NCBI GenBank assembly: GCA_004431415.1
Contig: QPMI01000456.1
Span: 1-42,734 of the forward strand
Direction of reading: 5' to 3'
Origin: Cyanophora paradoxa
Lineage: Eukaryota; Glaucocystophyceae; Cyanophorales; Cyanophoraceae
Length of the DNA: 42,734 nt
Shown here one piece after another: positions 1 through 10,419 of the stretch (positions within the stretch are counted from its first letter, which is position 1; each line of letters opens with the position of its first letter). A program made the position numbers and the translations under genes. The notes beneath the pieces are model-generated. The model saw nothing but the letters and a program-made list of their open reading frames with translations, did not search any database and had not been told where the DNA came from.

Positions 1-769
1 GGGCGCAGGCGGCGGCTGACCCCGATTTGCAGCGGAAGCATGCGTGCGATACAGGCTCCGGATGTCGCCGAGGAAAGCGCCGCAGGGACGCGGAGCGCCA
101 CGAAACCCGCCGCCGCATGGCCGTCCCCTGCGACGCTCTGCAGCCGCTCCTGTCTGTTTCTATCATGCTGCCTTTCGCCTAACAAATCGGAAGGCTGCGG
201 CTCGGGCAGGCGCGCGCGGCCGAACGTCCAAATCAGCTGATGGAGGCGGGTTCCGAAGAGCTGAGGTTCGAGAATCCAGTACGCGCTGCGCCTGGCTGAC
301 GCCTGGCGCGCTGGGACGGCTTCCACTGCCGATTTGTGCGATTGTTTCCGGTAACCCGCTCTTTATCGCGACGTACCCCGGATCTCGCAACTCGCTTCTG
401 ATTTGGGCGCCCGGCAGCTGCAGGAACGTAGCTCGCGCGAACGGAAAGCTCGAATCCAGCGTTTGCGGCCCGCTGCATCATCAGCATCCGTCGCATCGTT
501 TCCTGTCGTCGTCGGCAGCCGAACGCCGAGCTCGCGAACGTACGCCGACTGTACGTCATCCCAGCAACATACGCGAGCGCAGGCCTTCTGCCAGCTGAGA
601 CCTTTCGGCGACGCCCCGGCTTCTAGATCTCATGAAGGGATTCGCGCTTGGTTTGGCCGTTGCGCCGCGATTACCACGGTGCGAGAGAATGCGCATGCGC
701 ATTCCATCATTGCTACGCCTCTGTGCTCGCCCGGTCTTCCAAGCCAGTTCTGACAGCTCGCCCAGCCTG
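1..769. other. GC-rich stretch without a confident gene
   Basis: Open frames exist on both strands, as expected at this GC content, but none shows a recognisable domain. A short plus-strand stretch ending near 275 is followed by a GT donor, and a frame near 422-600 starts after a CAG acceptor. These could be exons of an unrecognised plus-strand gene that continues into the next feature, but the reading frames cannot be joined with confidence. Confidence 0.3.
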
Positions 770-905
770 ACGAGCAGTCGCTCCGGCGGTATCTCGCGGA
801 AAGTGCTGCGCAGCAGGCGGCGGCGGAGACGGGCTCGCGCATCGTCGGCACGGCCGTGAACTGGCTCAGCGGCGCGCTCCTCCCCGACGCCGTGGTGCGC
901 ATTCC
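770..905 (+). CDS. possible exon of an unknown plus-strand gene
   Basis: A plus-strand frame opens just after a CAG acceptor (about 761) and encodes an ordinary, well-mixed stretch containing DEQSLRRYLAES and then a hydrophobic segment VGTAVNWLSGALLPDA. Its balanced composition differs from the Arg/Pro/Ala-rich shadow frames around it. I see no start codon, no clear donor and no family match. It might be the last coding exon of a gene beginning left of the window. The call rests on composition and one splice-like signal only. Confidence 0.3.
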
Positions 906-1353
906 TCCCGCGGCCGGCCGGGGCCCCGCCGATGGCCCAGCCCGGCCCGCGCCGCGCTGGCGCAACCGAGCCGCCGCGCGCTCGCGCAGATACACATCGC
1001 GAATTACGGGGTTCGTGAAGGCGACGGTGGTGATTCCGGGCGGGCAGGTCCGGCAGTTCATCGGCGCCTTCGGGCGCTGGTTCCCCTCCCCTGAGTCGAG
1101 CCGCCCCGGCGTCCACCTTTCGAATAGCCGTAGAGTAACCTTTAACGCTGTGCGTGATCATGATCAGTTAGACTGCGTCCCGGCCCCGGTCTGGGCGCCC
1201 CGCAGCGCCGGCTTCGCGAGACCGTGCACCTGTGCATTCATGTTGGGCAGCAAGCACTGCCAGGCAGATCTAGTCTTTGAGAATGAGAAAAAGAGAGAGA
1301 CAGAGCGCGGGCGCAGAAAGAGGGAGAAAGAAGAGAGCGGAGCGCAGCTGCAG
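906..1353. other. intergenic or 3' flanking sequence
   Basis: No convincing coding exon is seen. A purine-rich GAGA stretch lies at about 1281-1340, just beyond the stop codon of the minus-strand gene at 1354, and probably belongs to its 3' untranslated region. Confidence 0.35.
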
Positions 1354-4257
1354 CTAGCCCTGGGTCTCGGCGAGCTCCTTCTCGACGACCTTGGCGCGGC
1401 GCAGCGCCGCCATCGCCTTCGCCTTGTCCCCCGCCGCGCTCCACTTCGCCGCCAGCGACTTGAAGGCCGCCAGCGCCCCCCGCACGCGCACCTCGTACCC
1501 CTCCGGCGTCAGCTGCGCCCCCGTCAGGGGCTCGCCTAAAAGAGACTCGAGAGAGGGGGAGGGTGGGCGGGCGCGCCTTGCCGGACTGGACCTCGGTGAC
1601 GAGGACCTGCATGCGCATCTCGGTCTCCATGATGCGCGCCGTGAGCTCGTCCGGCACCAGCCCCCCGCAGGCCGCCTCCTTCGCCCGCGCCTGCTCCAGC
1701 TCCCACTCCAGCAGCCCGTTCGTCGTCGCCAGCGTCAGGCTGCCCCGCGCGTCAGGGGTAGCGGAGGGGGGTAGAAGGGTACGGCGCGCCTCTCGGGGTC
1801 CTCGAGGTCATCATCATCGGCGGCGGCGGCGGAGGGGCGCCCGCCGGCGCCCGTCGAGGGGCGGGAGGCCCCCGTCGATGGCCGCGAGGCGGCCGGGGAG
1901 CCCGCCGCGCCCGCCGACGGCCACCCGCCGCGGCCGGCCCGCCGCCCCCGCCGGCGAGAGGGCGGCGGGCGACGGGGGCTGGGGGTGCCGCGGGGCGGCG
2001 GCGGCCGCGGCTGTGGCCTGGGCGGAGGCTACGATGCCCTCCGCCGCGGCCGCCAGGGTCGGGAACGACGACCCGACGATCAGCACCTGCCGCGGCGCCC
2101 GCGTTCGCCCGAAGGGGGGTACGGGGGCCGAGCGGGGGGGGTACGGCACCTCCTCTGTGACCTCGCGCTGGTCCTTTCCCCCCGCGATCGGATCCCGTAC
2201 CCGCGCGCGGAACTCCGCTGCAGAGGGGTACACGAGTCGGCGGGGCCGGGCGGCGGGCGCGGGCGGCCGTACCGAAGGCGCCGTTTGCGCGGCGGCCGCC
2301 CTCGTCCTTCAGCTGAGTGCAGCGGCGTCTCGGCCGAGGAGCTTTAATCGGGAGGGGGGAAGGAGCGGGGGGTACCGGGACGCGCTCGTTGAAGTCGGAG
2401 CGCGTGAGGAGGGCCTTCAGGGGGAGCTCCCCCACCCCCAGGACGAGGGGGGTAGAGGACCCGAAGATCCCCAGGATCTTGGCCGGCGCCTGCTGGATCT
2501 AGGGGGAGGGCGGGGAGGGGGGTAAGGCTCGGGGTACGGGAATTCAAGAAATGTTGGGGGGTACCTCGAAATCGACGCGCTTCTTCTCGAGAAAACGCGC
2601 CAGCGCGCTCCGCTTCCGTTCGATTCGAATCTTGTGCAGTACCCCGGGCTCTGCGGCGCACCCTGTCAAAGGGGCACGGGGAGAGGTCGCGGGCAGGAGC
2701 GCACGGGCGGAGCCCGTGGGGGGTACGTTGAAGGGCGGGCCGGTCCATTCGGTGGCGGCATCGGACGAGGGGTAGGGGTACGAGAGGCGGAGCTGGCAGG
2801 GCTCCTTCCCCTTGAGGGGTATGCCCTCGACCGAGACGAGGGCGATCTGCGCGGGGCGCCGGCCGGTTCGAGCTCGGGCGTACGCGCGGCGTGCAGGGGG
2901 GTGCGGGGCGGGGGCGCGCCTCGAGGTCAGCCTCGGAGAGGTCGCGGTGGTAGACCTCCTCGCGGCGGGTGCGGAGGGCGTAGTGGTGGGGCGGGATGCC
3001 GGCCCCGGGGCTCCGGCGCGCCTCCGAGACGGCGAGGAGGCCCTGGGCGTGCCGGTTCTTCTCGCGCACGACCTCGGCGGCGGCCTCGCGGTCGCCCCGG
3101 CGCAGGCACTCCTTCGCCGCCTCGTGCGCCGCGTCGATCTGCCGCTGCAGCTGCGCCTCCATCGCCTCCAGCAGCTCCTCCCGCGACCGGCCCCGCGACG
3201 GCGACGGCGACGACGAGGAGGAGGAGCCCGCCGGCGGCCGCAGCGACGGCCCAGCCGCCTCGGGCGTCCGCGGGGGCGTCTGCGCCGCCGCCGGCGGCCC
3301 CGGCGCCGCGCCGGAGGCGCGCCGCTGCTGCGGGGCGCCCGACGCCGCCGGGGAGAGCGGCTGCGGGGCCGCCGCCGCCGCCGACCGCGCTGGGGCCGCT
3401 GCCGGCGGCGCGGCTTGCCGGGGCGCGGGCGCCGCAGGCTGCGCTGCGGTGGGCCTCGCTGCGGCGGCGGCGGCGGCAGCGGGCGGGGCAGCCGCGCCGC
3501 CGCCCTCGAGCTGCTTGGCCTGCCTCAGGAGGGACATCGCCGTCTGCTTGTCCCGCGCGCGCTGGCCTCCATCGCCGCCTTCTTCAGCCGCTGCACCTCC
3601 GCCGCCCGTGGGTCCCCGCCGCCGCCGCCGCCGGGGGCGCTTGGGGCGCTGCGGGCGCCGCAGGCGCCGCGGCCTCGCCTGCGGTGCCGGCGGCATCGCC
3701 GTGGGCGCTGCGCATGCGAGTGAGCCGATATGCGGTTTCGAGTTGCCTTGGAGGCGCCATCGCACGGCCGCATCCGCGCGAAGCTAGAGTCAAGTGACCG
3801 GTTCATGCGCACCGGTTTGCGGCCTCTGTTGCTGTTGCGCGAAGGGGTTTTGGAAGCCATCGGAGCCGCGTAGGCCGCGGTCGGCTGCGGCTGGGCGGGC
3901 CGTGGCAGGGCATGCCGGGCTTGCGGCTCGGGCGCGAGACCGAGCGCTGCTTCTGCCGCTGCAAGTTCCGCGAGGAGGTCCGAGTCATGCAGGTCGCTCT
4001 GCAGGTGCGGTCAGCGCTCAGCGGGAGCTGCGCGGGGCGGGCGTATACGTGTCGCGCGCCTCCGTCAGCTGCACATTTTCGATGTCGCCCATGCCGTGCG
4101 CCGCCGCCATCATCCTTGCGAGGTCTTCGTGCTCCGCGGCCGCCATCGCGTCGAGCTGCGCCAGTTCGGGCGGCAGGAACGAGTCTTCGGCACGCCGCGA
4201 CTCAGGCGAGCGCCGCTCATTCTTCTCCTTCTTCTTGCCGAAGCCGAAGAAGTCCAT
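1354..4257 (-). CDS. Lgd/CC2D1-like DM14 and C2 domain protein (multi-exon)
   Basis: The protein can be read across several exons in different frames. Exon 1 (4257-4075) starts MDFFGFGKKKEKN and ends at a GT donor. Exon 2 (from 3998) continues in phase with SDLHDSDLLAELAAAE, resembling the N-terminal acidic segment of Lgd/CC2D1. Next come two DM14-like helical segments: LKKAAMEASA plus AMSLLRQAKQLE near 3520-3590, and IDAAHEAAKECLRRGDREAA near 3080-3150. A C2 domain follows in pieces: SVEGIPLKGKEPCQLRL near 2785-2850, HKIRIERKRSALARFLEKKR near 2570-2635, and KILGIFGSS near 2470. A coiled coil (about 1580-1700) and a last exon (1535-1354) ending VVEKELAETQG and a TAG stop complete it. In animals Lgd/CC2D1 binds ESCRT-III (CHMP4/Shrub) in endosomal sorting; that role here is inference. 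Introns often begin GTACCCC. Some junctions are one base out of phase, so borders are approximate. Confidence 0.68.
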
Positions 4258-4621
4258 CCGCTGGCGCCCTAGCTGCTTCTGCAGCTGAGACAAGAAAGTC
4301 AAGACTTGTCGGCGGGTACGCGTTGCGACGAGCCAAGGCCATGGTCCTCCGAAGTGCCGCAAGGACTCAAACGTGACTCTTTGACCGTTTGTTGCCTTGC
4401 AGTTCAGCTAAGGGGTCCTTCCGCCCAGCATCATACGCCGCTCCTTCCAATAAGCACCCCAGAGCCGCAGACCAGCTGCAGAGTCAGTGCAGACCAGCCG
4501 CGGTCGCACCCAGCCGCTGAGCGGGCGGGGCAGCGCGCGTGCGCCCATTCACAATCCATCGCACCAACTGGCAATGCAGTAGCGGCGGCGCTGCTGCGCC
4601 ACAGCCGCAGCGTGCGCAACG
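4258..4621. promoter_or_regulatory. head-to-head intergenic region, probable bidirectional promoter
   Basis: This 364-bp gap separates the start codons of two divergently transcribed genes, the Lgd/CC2D1-like gene on minus and the GST-like gene on plus. No clear TATA box is visible. The region contains GCAGAGTCAGTGCAGA-type short repeats near 4478-4493 that recur in the palindrome-rich tract at 10.5 kb. A regulatory role is inferred from position alone. Confidence 0.35.
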
Positions 4622-5901
4622 ATGGGCGCCGGCTCGTCCGCGCGGTCGCGCTATCCCGCCGCCGAGATCGTGGGTGAGGTGGAAGTGACGCCCCCGCCGA
4701 AGAAGGGCCCAGGCCTCCGCCCCCGCGCGCCCGCCCGCCCCGATGCCCCCGCTCGTCGAGGTCCGCTTCCTCACGTGCACTCGTAGTTCAGATCTAAATC
4801 TGTCGCCCGTGCCGCTGAGCTTCGAGCTGAGCGCGGTGCCGCCGCAGCCGCTGCCGCCGGCGCCGCCGGTGCTGTACGCGTTCGAGGCGTGCCCGGAGTG
4901 CGCCCGCCTGGAGCTGAGCCTGCGCCACTGCAAGATCCGCTACGAGCGCCGCGAGGAGGAGCCGCTCGAGCTCCGCCTCCCCTGGTGCGCCCACGACCGC
5001 CGCGCCCGAGCCGGTTCGGGGTCCAGCCGGCCTGGCCTGCCCGCAGCACATTCCTAGAGCCAGCTCCCATCGCTTCTCTAAAACGAATGCCCGCCCCCTT
5101 CTAGGTACGTCGTGACGACGGAGCGCCCCGTCCCGCGGCTGCACCACGGCCGCCACGTCCTCGAGGACCTCCCCTCTATCCTCCAGCACATCGCGCGTAC
5201 CCCTCCCCAGCGCCGGCTCGACGTACCCCCTTCCCGACTGACTTCGCCCCCGCAGGAGAAGCTCCCCGGCGCCGCTGCCCTGCTGCCCATCGTTCGCCCA
5301 TCTACCCCCCCCCCCCCCCCCTCCGGATTCGAACGCGGGCCGCAGGACTTCGAGGCGCGGGCGCGCGTGCGCGTGTTCCTCCTGTCGGCCTCGAACCGCC
5401 TCACGGCCCTCGTCCGCGGCGCCGTCGCGCCGCCGCCGCCGCGATTGCGAGCGCCGAGGGCGGGGACGGGGCGGCGGAGGCGGCGGCGGCGCCCGCTGCG
5501 CGCCCCGTGGGGAGCTGGCCTCAGAGATCGGGGCGGCGCTGGGCGAGCTGGCGGCGCAGGCGGACCCTATGGGCGCGCCCCTCTTCGCGTTCCTGCCCTC
5601 CGCCGCCGACTTCTGCCTGCTGCCCCTCGTCTGGGAGCTCCGCGCCGCCCTCGCCGCCGCCGGCGCCGCCTCTGCCCTCCCGCCCCGCCTCCAGGCCTGG
5701 CTCCCGCCGCCGAGGCCGCCGCCGCCCTGGGCGTCCGCGAGCCGCCCGCGGGGCCCCTGCTTCAGCTCGCCGCCGCCCGCCTCAAGAGGCCCCGCGCCCC
5801 GGCCCGCGGCCCCGCGCCCCTTAGCAGCCCCGCTCGTCCACACGTTGACGTTGCTGCTACAGCCAAACGCGATTCATTCGACCCAGGCCCTCGAGCTCTA
5901 G
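4622..5901 (+). CDS. thioredoxin-fold, glutathione S-transferase-like protein (multi-exon)
   Basis: Exon 1 starts at 4622 with MGAGSSARSRYPAAE, a good N-myristoylation-type signal (MGxxxS), followed by a Pro/Arg-rich linker. After an intron, exon 2 (ending 4984) reads VLYAFEACPECARLELSL, the first strand and CxxC helix of a glutaredoxin/GST N-terminal domain. Exon 3 (5105-5196) continues in phase through a TG|G codon with YVVTTERPVPRLHHG, then VLEDLPSILQHI. This matches the cis-Pro loop and the ESLDIM-like segment of GST N-domains. Exon 4 is about 5256-5291. Exon 5 starts at 5346 with DFEARARVRVFLLSASNRL, fitting an all-helical C-terminal domain. The CPEC cysteines suggest thiol redox or glutathione-linked chemistry; the substrate is unknown. 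Frame slips near 5196 and 5430-5500 keep the exact C-terminus uncertain. A copy of the last exon lies downstream. Confidence 0.62.
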
Positions 5902-5929
5902 ATCTAGATCAGATCTCGATCTATTGATC

Positions 5930-6587
5930 ATGATCATCGATACTGCTGCCGTGCCGCCCCGTACACGTGCACGCTAGTAAAAAGGGCCGACTCGGCGAAC
6001 TGATCTAATTACGACCTAGCTGAGACCTGTTATATTTGATCGGCCACCGCTCTAATATTTCTTCGTGTCTGTCATCCCCTGTCACTAGATCTGCTCAGTC
6101 TGGTTCGTTTATTATCTCTTCTCGATCTGTCTCCGTGTCTTTCCTTTTTTATAGTCGATTTTGGCTCTTGTCCAGTCTTTCTGCGTGCTCTTGTCTTAGT
6201 TCTTTTGCTTTTTTGCCCCTGTGCCCCTGGCAGCCCCCGCAGTGCTGGTGCCTAGAGACTGTGGCCGGTAATTCACCAAAAAAATAATTCCGTCGACCTA
6301 ATTGCGATCTAACTGCGATCTAATTCAAATAGGTCTCAGTTAGATCGCAATTCGATCGCCGCTGCCCGCGCCGGCCCGGCGGGGCTGCCCCGCGCTCCCC
6401 GCCGCCCGGCCAGCCCCACCCCCCGCCCCAACCTCTTCTAGCTCGAGCTCCTCTTTCGAATTCTAGCCGATCGCGAGCGCCTCGAAAACAGCTCGCGATC
6501 GCCTTTAGCTATAGCTAGGCCTGCGCCAGCCTGGCGCCGGCGTCTGACGGCTAGCGCTCGCCCGGCGCGGGCCACCCGGTGACCGCC
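5930..6587. other. non-coding 3' flank of the GST-like gene
   Basis: No gene is seen. The stretch holds GATC- and AGATCT-rich short palindromes (5895-5940), a pyrimidine-rich part (6050-6230) and a perfect hairpin at 6300-6352. It forms the body of the tandemly duplicated unit and recurs at about 7383-8047. Confidence 0.5.
6300..6352. repeat. perfect 15-bp inverted repeat (hairpin)
   Basis: AATTGCGATCTAACT at 6300-6314 is the exact reverse complement of 6338-6352, with a 23-bp loop that holds a further GCGATCTAATT. The same structure is present in the second tandem copy at about 7756-7808. Possible roles are a transcript 3' structure or the remnant of a small transposon; neither can be decided here. 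Confidence 0.6.
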
Positions 6588-6689
6588 TTCAAGGCTTCTG
6601 GAGCTCTGCTTTTCTTCCATTTGAACGGACGCAACGTTTTCAAGGCTTCTGGAGCTCTGCTTTTCTTCCATTTGAACGGGCGCAACGTT
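6588..6689. repeat. 51-bp direct tandem repeat, two units
   Basis: A 51-bp unit beginning TTCAAGGCTTCTGGAGCTCT and ending near GCAACGTT occurs at 6588 and again at 6639, differing by one base (ACGGAC versus ACGGGC). Because it lies inside the large tandem duplication, the same pair recurs at 8048 and 8099. Confidence 0.9.
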
Positions 6690-6935
6690 AACGGTCCTTC
6701 AAGTTTGCTCCTTTCCCTGACCTCTAGATCCCCGGATTAATGATCAAGCCATTGATATTGCCCCGAAATGGAACGTGAATTTCCCTTCCCCGACCCCGCG
6801 CGCAGCAGCGTGCACGATATCGATCTAGCACGACCCCTTACGAGCGCGCGCCGCAGCGGGCCCTTCATCTATTCAGTCTTTCCTTTCCCACCTTCGCCCC
6901 CGCGGCCGGGCCCCCAATTGCAACCCACCGCCCCC

Positions 6936-6973
6936 CCCCCCCCCCACCGCCCCCCCCCACCCCACCCCCCCCC
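6936..6973. repeat. poly-C tract at the tandem duplication junction
   Basis: Runs of C interrupted by single A residues sit exactly at the junction of the two tandem copies. The matching tract at the end of copy 2 (about 8391-8460) is longer. Slippage or misalignment in this tract is a plausible origin of the duplication. The lengths shown are probably not reliable. Confidence 0.85.
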
Positions 6974-7296
6974 TCAGAATCGGGGCGGCGCTGGGCGAGC
7001 TGGCGGCGCAGGCGGACCCTATGGGCGCGCCCTCTTCGCGTTCCTGCCCTCCGCCGCCGACTTCTGCCTGCTGCCCCTCGTCTGGGAGCTCCGCGCCGCC
7101 CTCGCGCCGCCGGCGGGCCGCCTCTGCCCCTCCGCCCCGCCTCCAGGCCTGGCTCCCGCCGCCGAGGCCGCCGCCGCCGCCTGGGCGTCCGCGAGCCGCC
7201 CGCGGCCCCTGCTTCAGCTCGCCGCCGCCCGCTCAAGAAGGCCCCGCGCCCCGGCCCGCGGCCCCGCGCGCCCCTTAGCAGCCCGCTCGTCCACAC
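6974..7296 (+). pseudogene. duplicated terminal exon of the GST-like gene
   Basis: This is the copy of the final coding exon carried by the tandem duplication. It reads MGAPSSRSCPPPP or, in the genuine frame, GAPLFAFLPSAADFCLLPLV in two pieces. It lacks exons 1-4 and any start, so it cannot make the full protein alone. It could be used as an alternative terminal exon by read-through splicing, but nothing in the sequence demonstrates this. Confidence 0.7.
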
Positions 7297-8510
7297 GTTG
7301 ACGTTGCTGCTACAGCCAAACGCGATTCATTCGACCCCAGGCCCCTCGAGCTCTAGATCTAGATCAGATCTCGATCTATTGATCATGATCATCGATACTG
7401 CTGCCGTGCGCGCCCGTACACGTGCACGCTAGTAAAAAGGGGCCGACTCGGCGAACTGATCTAATTACGACCTAGCTGAGACCTGTTATATTTGATCGGC
7501 ACCGCTCTAATATTTCTTCGTGTCTGTCATCCCCTGTCACTAGATCTGCTCAGTCTGGTTCGTTTATTATCTCTTCTCGATCTGTCTCCGTGTCTTTCCT
7601 TTTTATAGTCGATTTTGGCTCTTTGTCCAGTCTTTCTGCGTGCTCTTGTCTTAGTTCTTTTGCTTTTTTTGCCCTGTGCCCCCTGGGCAGCCCCGCAGTG
7701 CTGGTGCCTAGAGACTGTGGCCGGTAATTCACCAAAAAATAATTCCGTCGACCTAATTGCGATCTAACTGCGATCTAATTCAAATAGGTCTCAGTTAGAT
7801 CGCAATTCGATCGCCGCTGCCGCGGCCGGCCCGGCGGGGGCTGCCCCGCGCTCCCCGCCGCCCCGGCCAGCCCCCACCCCCGCCCCAACCTCTTCTAGCC
7901 TCGAGCTCCTCTTTCGAATTCTAGCCGATCGCGAGCGCCTCGAAAACAGCTCGCGATCGCCTTTAGCTATAGCTAGGCCTGGCGCCAGCCTGGCGCCGGC
8001 GTCTGACGGCTAGCGCTCGCCCGGCCGCGGGCCACCCGGTGACCGCCTTCAAGGCTTCTGGAGCTCTGCTTTTCTTCCATTTGAACGGACGCAACGTTTT
8101 CAAGGCTTCTGGAGCTCTGCTTTTCTTCCATTTGAACGGGCGCAACGTTAACGGTCCTTCAAGTTTGCTCCTTTCCCTGACCTCTAGATCCCCGGATTAA
8201 TGATCAAGCCATTGATATTGCCCCGAAATGGAACGTGAATTTCCCTTCCCCCGACCCGCGCGCAGCAGCGTGCACGATATCGATCTAGCACGACCCCTTA
8301 CGAGCGCGCGCCGCAGCGGGCCCTTCATCTATTCCAGTCTTTCCTTTCCCACCTTCGCCCCCGCGGCCGGGCCCCAATTGCAACCCACCGCCCCCCCCCC
8401 CCCCCACCGCCCCCCCCCCCACCCCCCCCCCCCCCCACCCCCACCCCCACCCCACCCCCACAATTGCAACCCCCTGCTGTACATATATTCATATTATATA
8501 TTATATTAGC

Positions 8511-8566
8511 TTCACACACACACACATATATATATAGCAGTGCACGCCGGCGCGCGCGCGCGCGCG
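8511..8566. repeat. CA, TA and CG dinucleotide runs
   Basis: A short CA run (8512-8525) passes into TA repeats (8525-8536) and then a CG run (8552-8566) that abuts the stop codon of the minus-strand gene. It is simple-sequence DNA in the 3' flank of that gene. Confidence 0.85.
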
Positions 8567-10333
8567 TCAGGCGTCGGCGAGGAGGGCGGCCTCGGCGTCG
8601 GCGGCGAGCTCCGCCTGCACCGCGTCGATGGCCGTCTCGTCCTCCAGCTCCAGCTCGGGGCCCGCCCCGCCTGCCGCGGCGCTCAGGATCATGATCAGCG
8701 GAGGGCGGGCGGGCGGGCGTGCGCGCACTCGTACCTCGAGGGCGGCGAGGTCCACGGCCCCGGCGGTCTCGTCCAGGTGGCTGGACACGTAGTCGGCAAA
8801 GGCTTCCCGGACCCTACCCCAGGCGGCCGCCCGCCCCGATCAGACCCCGCTCAAGAATGGTTCAAGACCAACTGAGCAACTGCGCAGGACTCACCTATTA
8901 TCACCAATGAATTCCCCCGGGGCTTTATAGTCACGAATATTTCCGCTAGAGTAGATGTCGTAGCAAGTTCCACTCTTCAGAGGTTCGCCATCAGCTGTCT
9001 TGTTTTGGATCGCCAGCGACGCCTTTCGAGACTCTCGAGGTCCGCCTGCATACTCCATAGCATACTGCGGGTCACGATCATGATGATCATGACGAATTTG
9101 AACTTGAAGAACCCCAGAACGTTAACTATTACCTTATGGCAAAACTTGGCGAATTCGCCATAGGGCCCTTCAATGCCCGTTGTTATGAAGCGCGGGTCCC
9201 CGCCGCAGTCCCAGTCCTGTACGTACGGGTGCAGGCACAGATTAATATCAAGACCGTCGGACTCGGCGGCGTTTCTAGATCTGGCGCCGCGGCCGGCCCG
9301 GGGCCGGGCCGGCCGGGCCCGGCCCGGCCGCGGCTCGAGTACTAGTCGTCAGGACCAACTCGGCCGGCCGCGGGTCGCAAAGATCTAGATCCAGACCAAC
9401 TCTGCATAGATGGGCACAATTTGACGCACGGTAAAGCACATCATGGTCTCCTCGCCTGCCGCATGGTGTCATACGAAGTCACTGAGTCGGGACTAATTCA
9501 TTTATAATTAGACTCATGATCAGTGACTAATATACTCTGATATATATAGTTAGGTCGATGCGAATTCGAACGCACCCTTCATCACCCAGGTTTTGATGTA
9601 CTTTCCGGAGCTCGAGGTCAAGTTGCTCCCAACCTCGATGGCCGTCTGACCGTCGCGATCGGAAAGATAAGTCGGAGACGGGGGGCCGCGGGCCAGGTCG
9701 TGCAACTTCTAAATCAAATTTCGGCTTGTATATGTGAGATCGATTCGATTGCACGAATGCGACACGCGCGGCAGGCCTAGAGCGCCCGCCTGCATGGGTG
9801 ACCTAGGCCTGTTGGGGATCCCAAACATGGGCTCGCACGCGCGCGGCCACTCACCCCAAGCGATAGGCACTCGTCGCCTCCATTGAACTGGATATGCGTT
9901 CCGCCAGCGGACTTGCACCTGCGTGTTCGAGCGCGCTTGTAATTAGCGAGAGCGATGCGGTCAGCGCCAAATGCAGAATTCCGATATCGATCGTGATTCA
10001 CTCCATCTCATGCATATGATCATGTATATATAGGCGCGGCATCGCGTGCGCAAAAACTTGCCAACGGCGGCAGATCTGCAAACGGAATGATCCTTGCATC
10101 AACACGTTCACGCGCACCACTCTTCATAGTAAGCCTTGGCGTCCTCAAGGTTTCCCGCGTTGATCTTCGACTTCGTAAACCCATCCGCTTGACCCGGGGA
10201 AAGGATGCCCTCCTTCACGTTGTCCGATGTGACGAGTTCGGCCGAGTCGCAGGGGCCTTTCGGGGGCTGCAGGGATCGTGTTTCACGGGGCGATCGGCAA
10301 GGTGTAGCATCTGCTGCTCTTTGCGTTGCCCAT
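8567..10333 (-). CDS. orphan nine-exon protein with N-myristoylation-type start
   Basis: Nine exons can be read with consistent GT...AG borders: 10333-10287, 10266-10118, 9918-9855, 9708-9576, 9455-9397, 9274-9133, 9064-8895, 8813-8735 and 8670-8567. Phases agree at six of the eight junctions checked (for example TG|G, AAG G|GC, AAG|TAT, AG|G). The start MGNAKSSRCY matches an MGxxxS N-myristoylation signal, so membrane attachment is likely. Recognisable stretches include GGTHIQFNGGDECLSLG, LSDRDGQTAIEVGSNL (ankyrin-like only in its first half), LCLHPYVQDWDCGGDPRF, GTCYDIYSSGNIRDYKAPGE and an acidic C-terminus GPELELEDETAIDAVQAEL ending in TGA. I do not recognise the family. Two junctions (exon 5 to 6, exon 8 to 9) are one base out of phase, perhaps from sequencing error. 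Length is roughly 350-400 residues. Confidence 0.75.
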
Positions 10334-10382
10334 GCTGCTGCTGCTGCTGCTCAGCGGCTACTGCTGCTGCTGCTGCTGCTCT
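10334..10382. repeat. CTG/CAG trinucleotide repeats
   Basis: Two runs of CTG (about 10334-10350 and 10363-10381) interrupted by TCAGCGGCTA lie immediately upstream of the start codon of the minus-strand orphan gene. They are CAG repeats in its probable 5' untranslated region. If an upstream ATG at 10403 is used in another frame they would encode polyalanine or polyglutamine, but that frame does not join the gene. Confidence 0.88.
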
Positions 10383-10419
10383 CCACTGAGTCTCCAGACG
10401 CACGCGCGCGTTAACTAGA

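Larger units (their letters stand above)
5521..8428. repeat. tandem duplication of about 1.45 kb, two copies
   Basis: The segment from about 5521 to 6972 is repeated from about 6974 to 8428 with a period of about 1,453 bp. The unit begins inside the last exon of the GST-like gene and ends in a C-rich tract. The copies are nearly identical; most differences are changes in the length of C, G, T or A runs. Such a pattern suggests a very recent duplication plus homopolymer sequencing error. Confidence 0.92.

Noticed and set aside
1563-2525. Long plus-strand frames of 200-400 codons between 1.5 and 3.8 kb
   Set aside because: They are Arg-, Gly- and Pro-rich antisense shadows of the minus-strand C2-domain gene, expected at this GC content.
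2344-3765. A single uninterrupted 473-codon minus-strand ORF as one protein
   Set aside because: It runs through introns of the Lgd/CC2D1-like gene. Only parts of it are in the true frame; the rest is Pro/Arg/Ala-rich shadow sequence.
8325-8525. Gly-rich minus-strand ORF across the poly-C tract
   Set aside because: It is a translation of a low-complexity homopolymer run of unreliable length.
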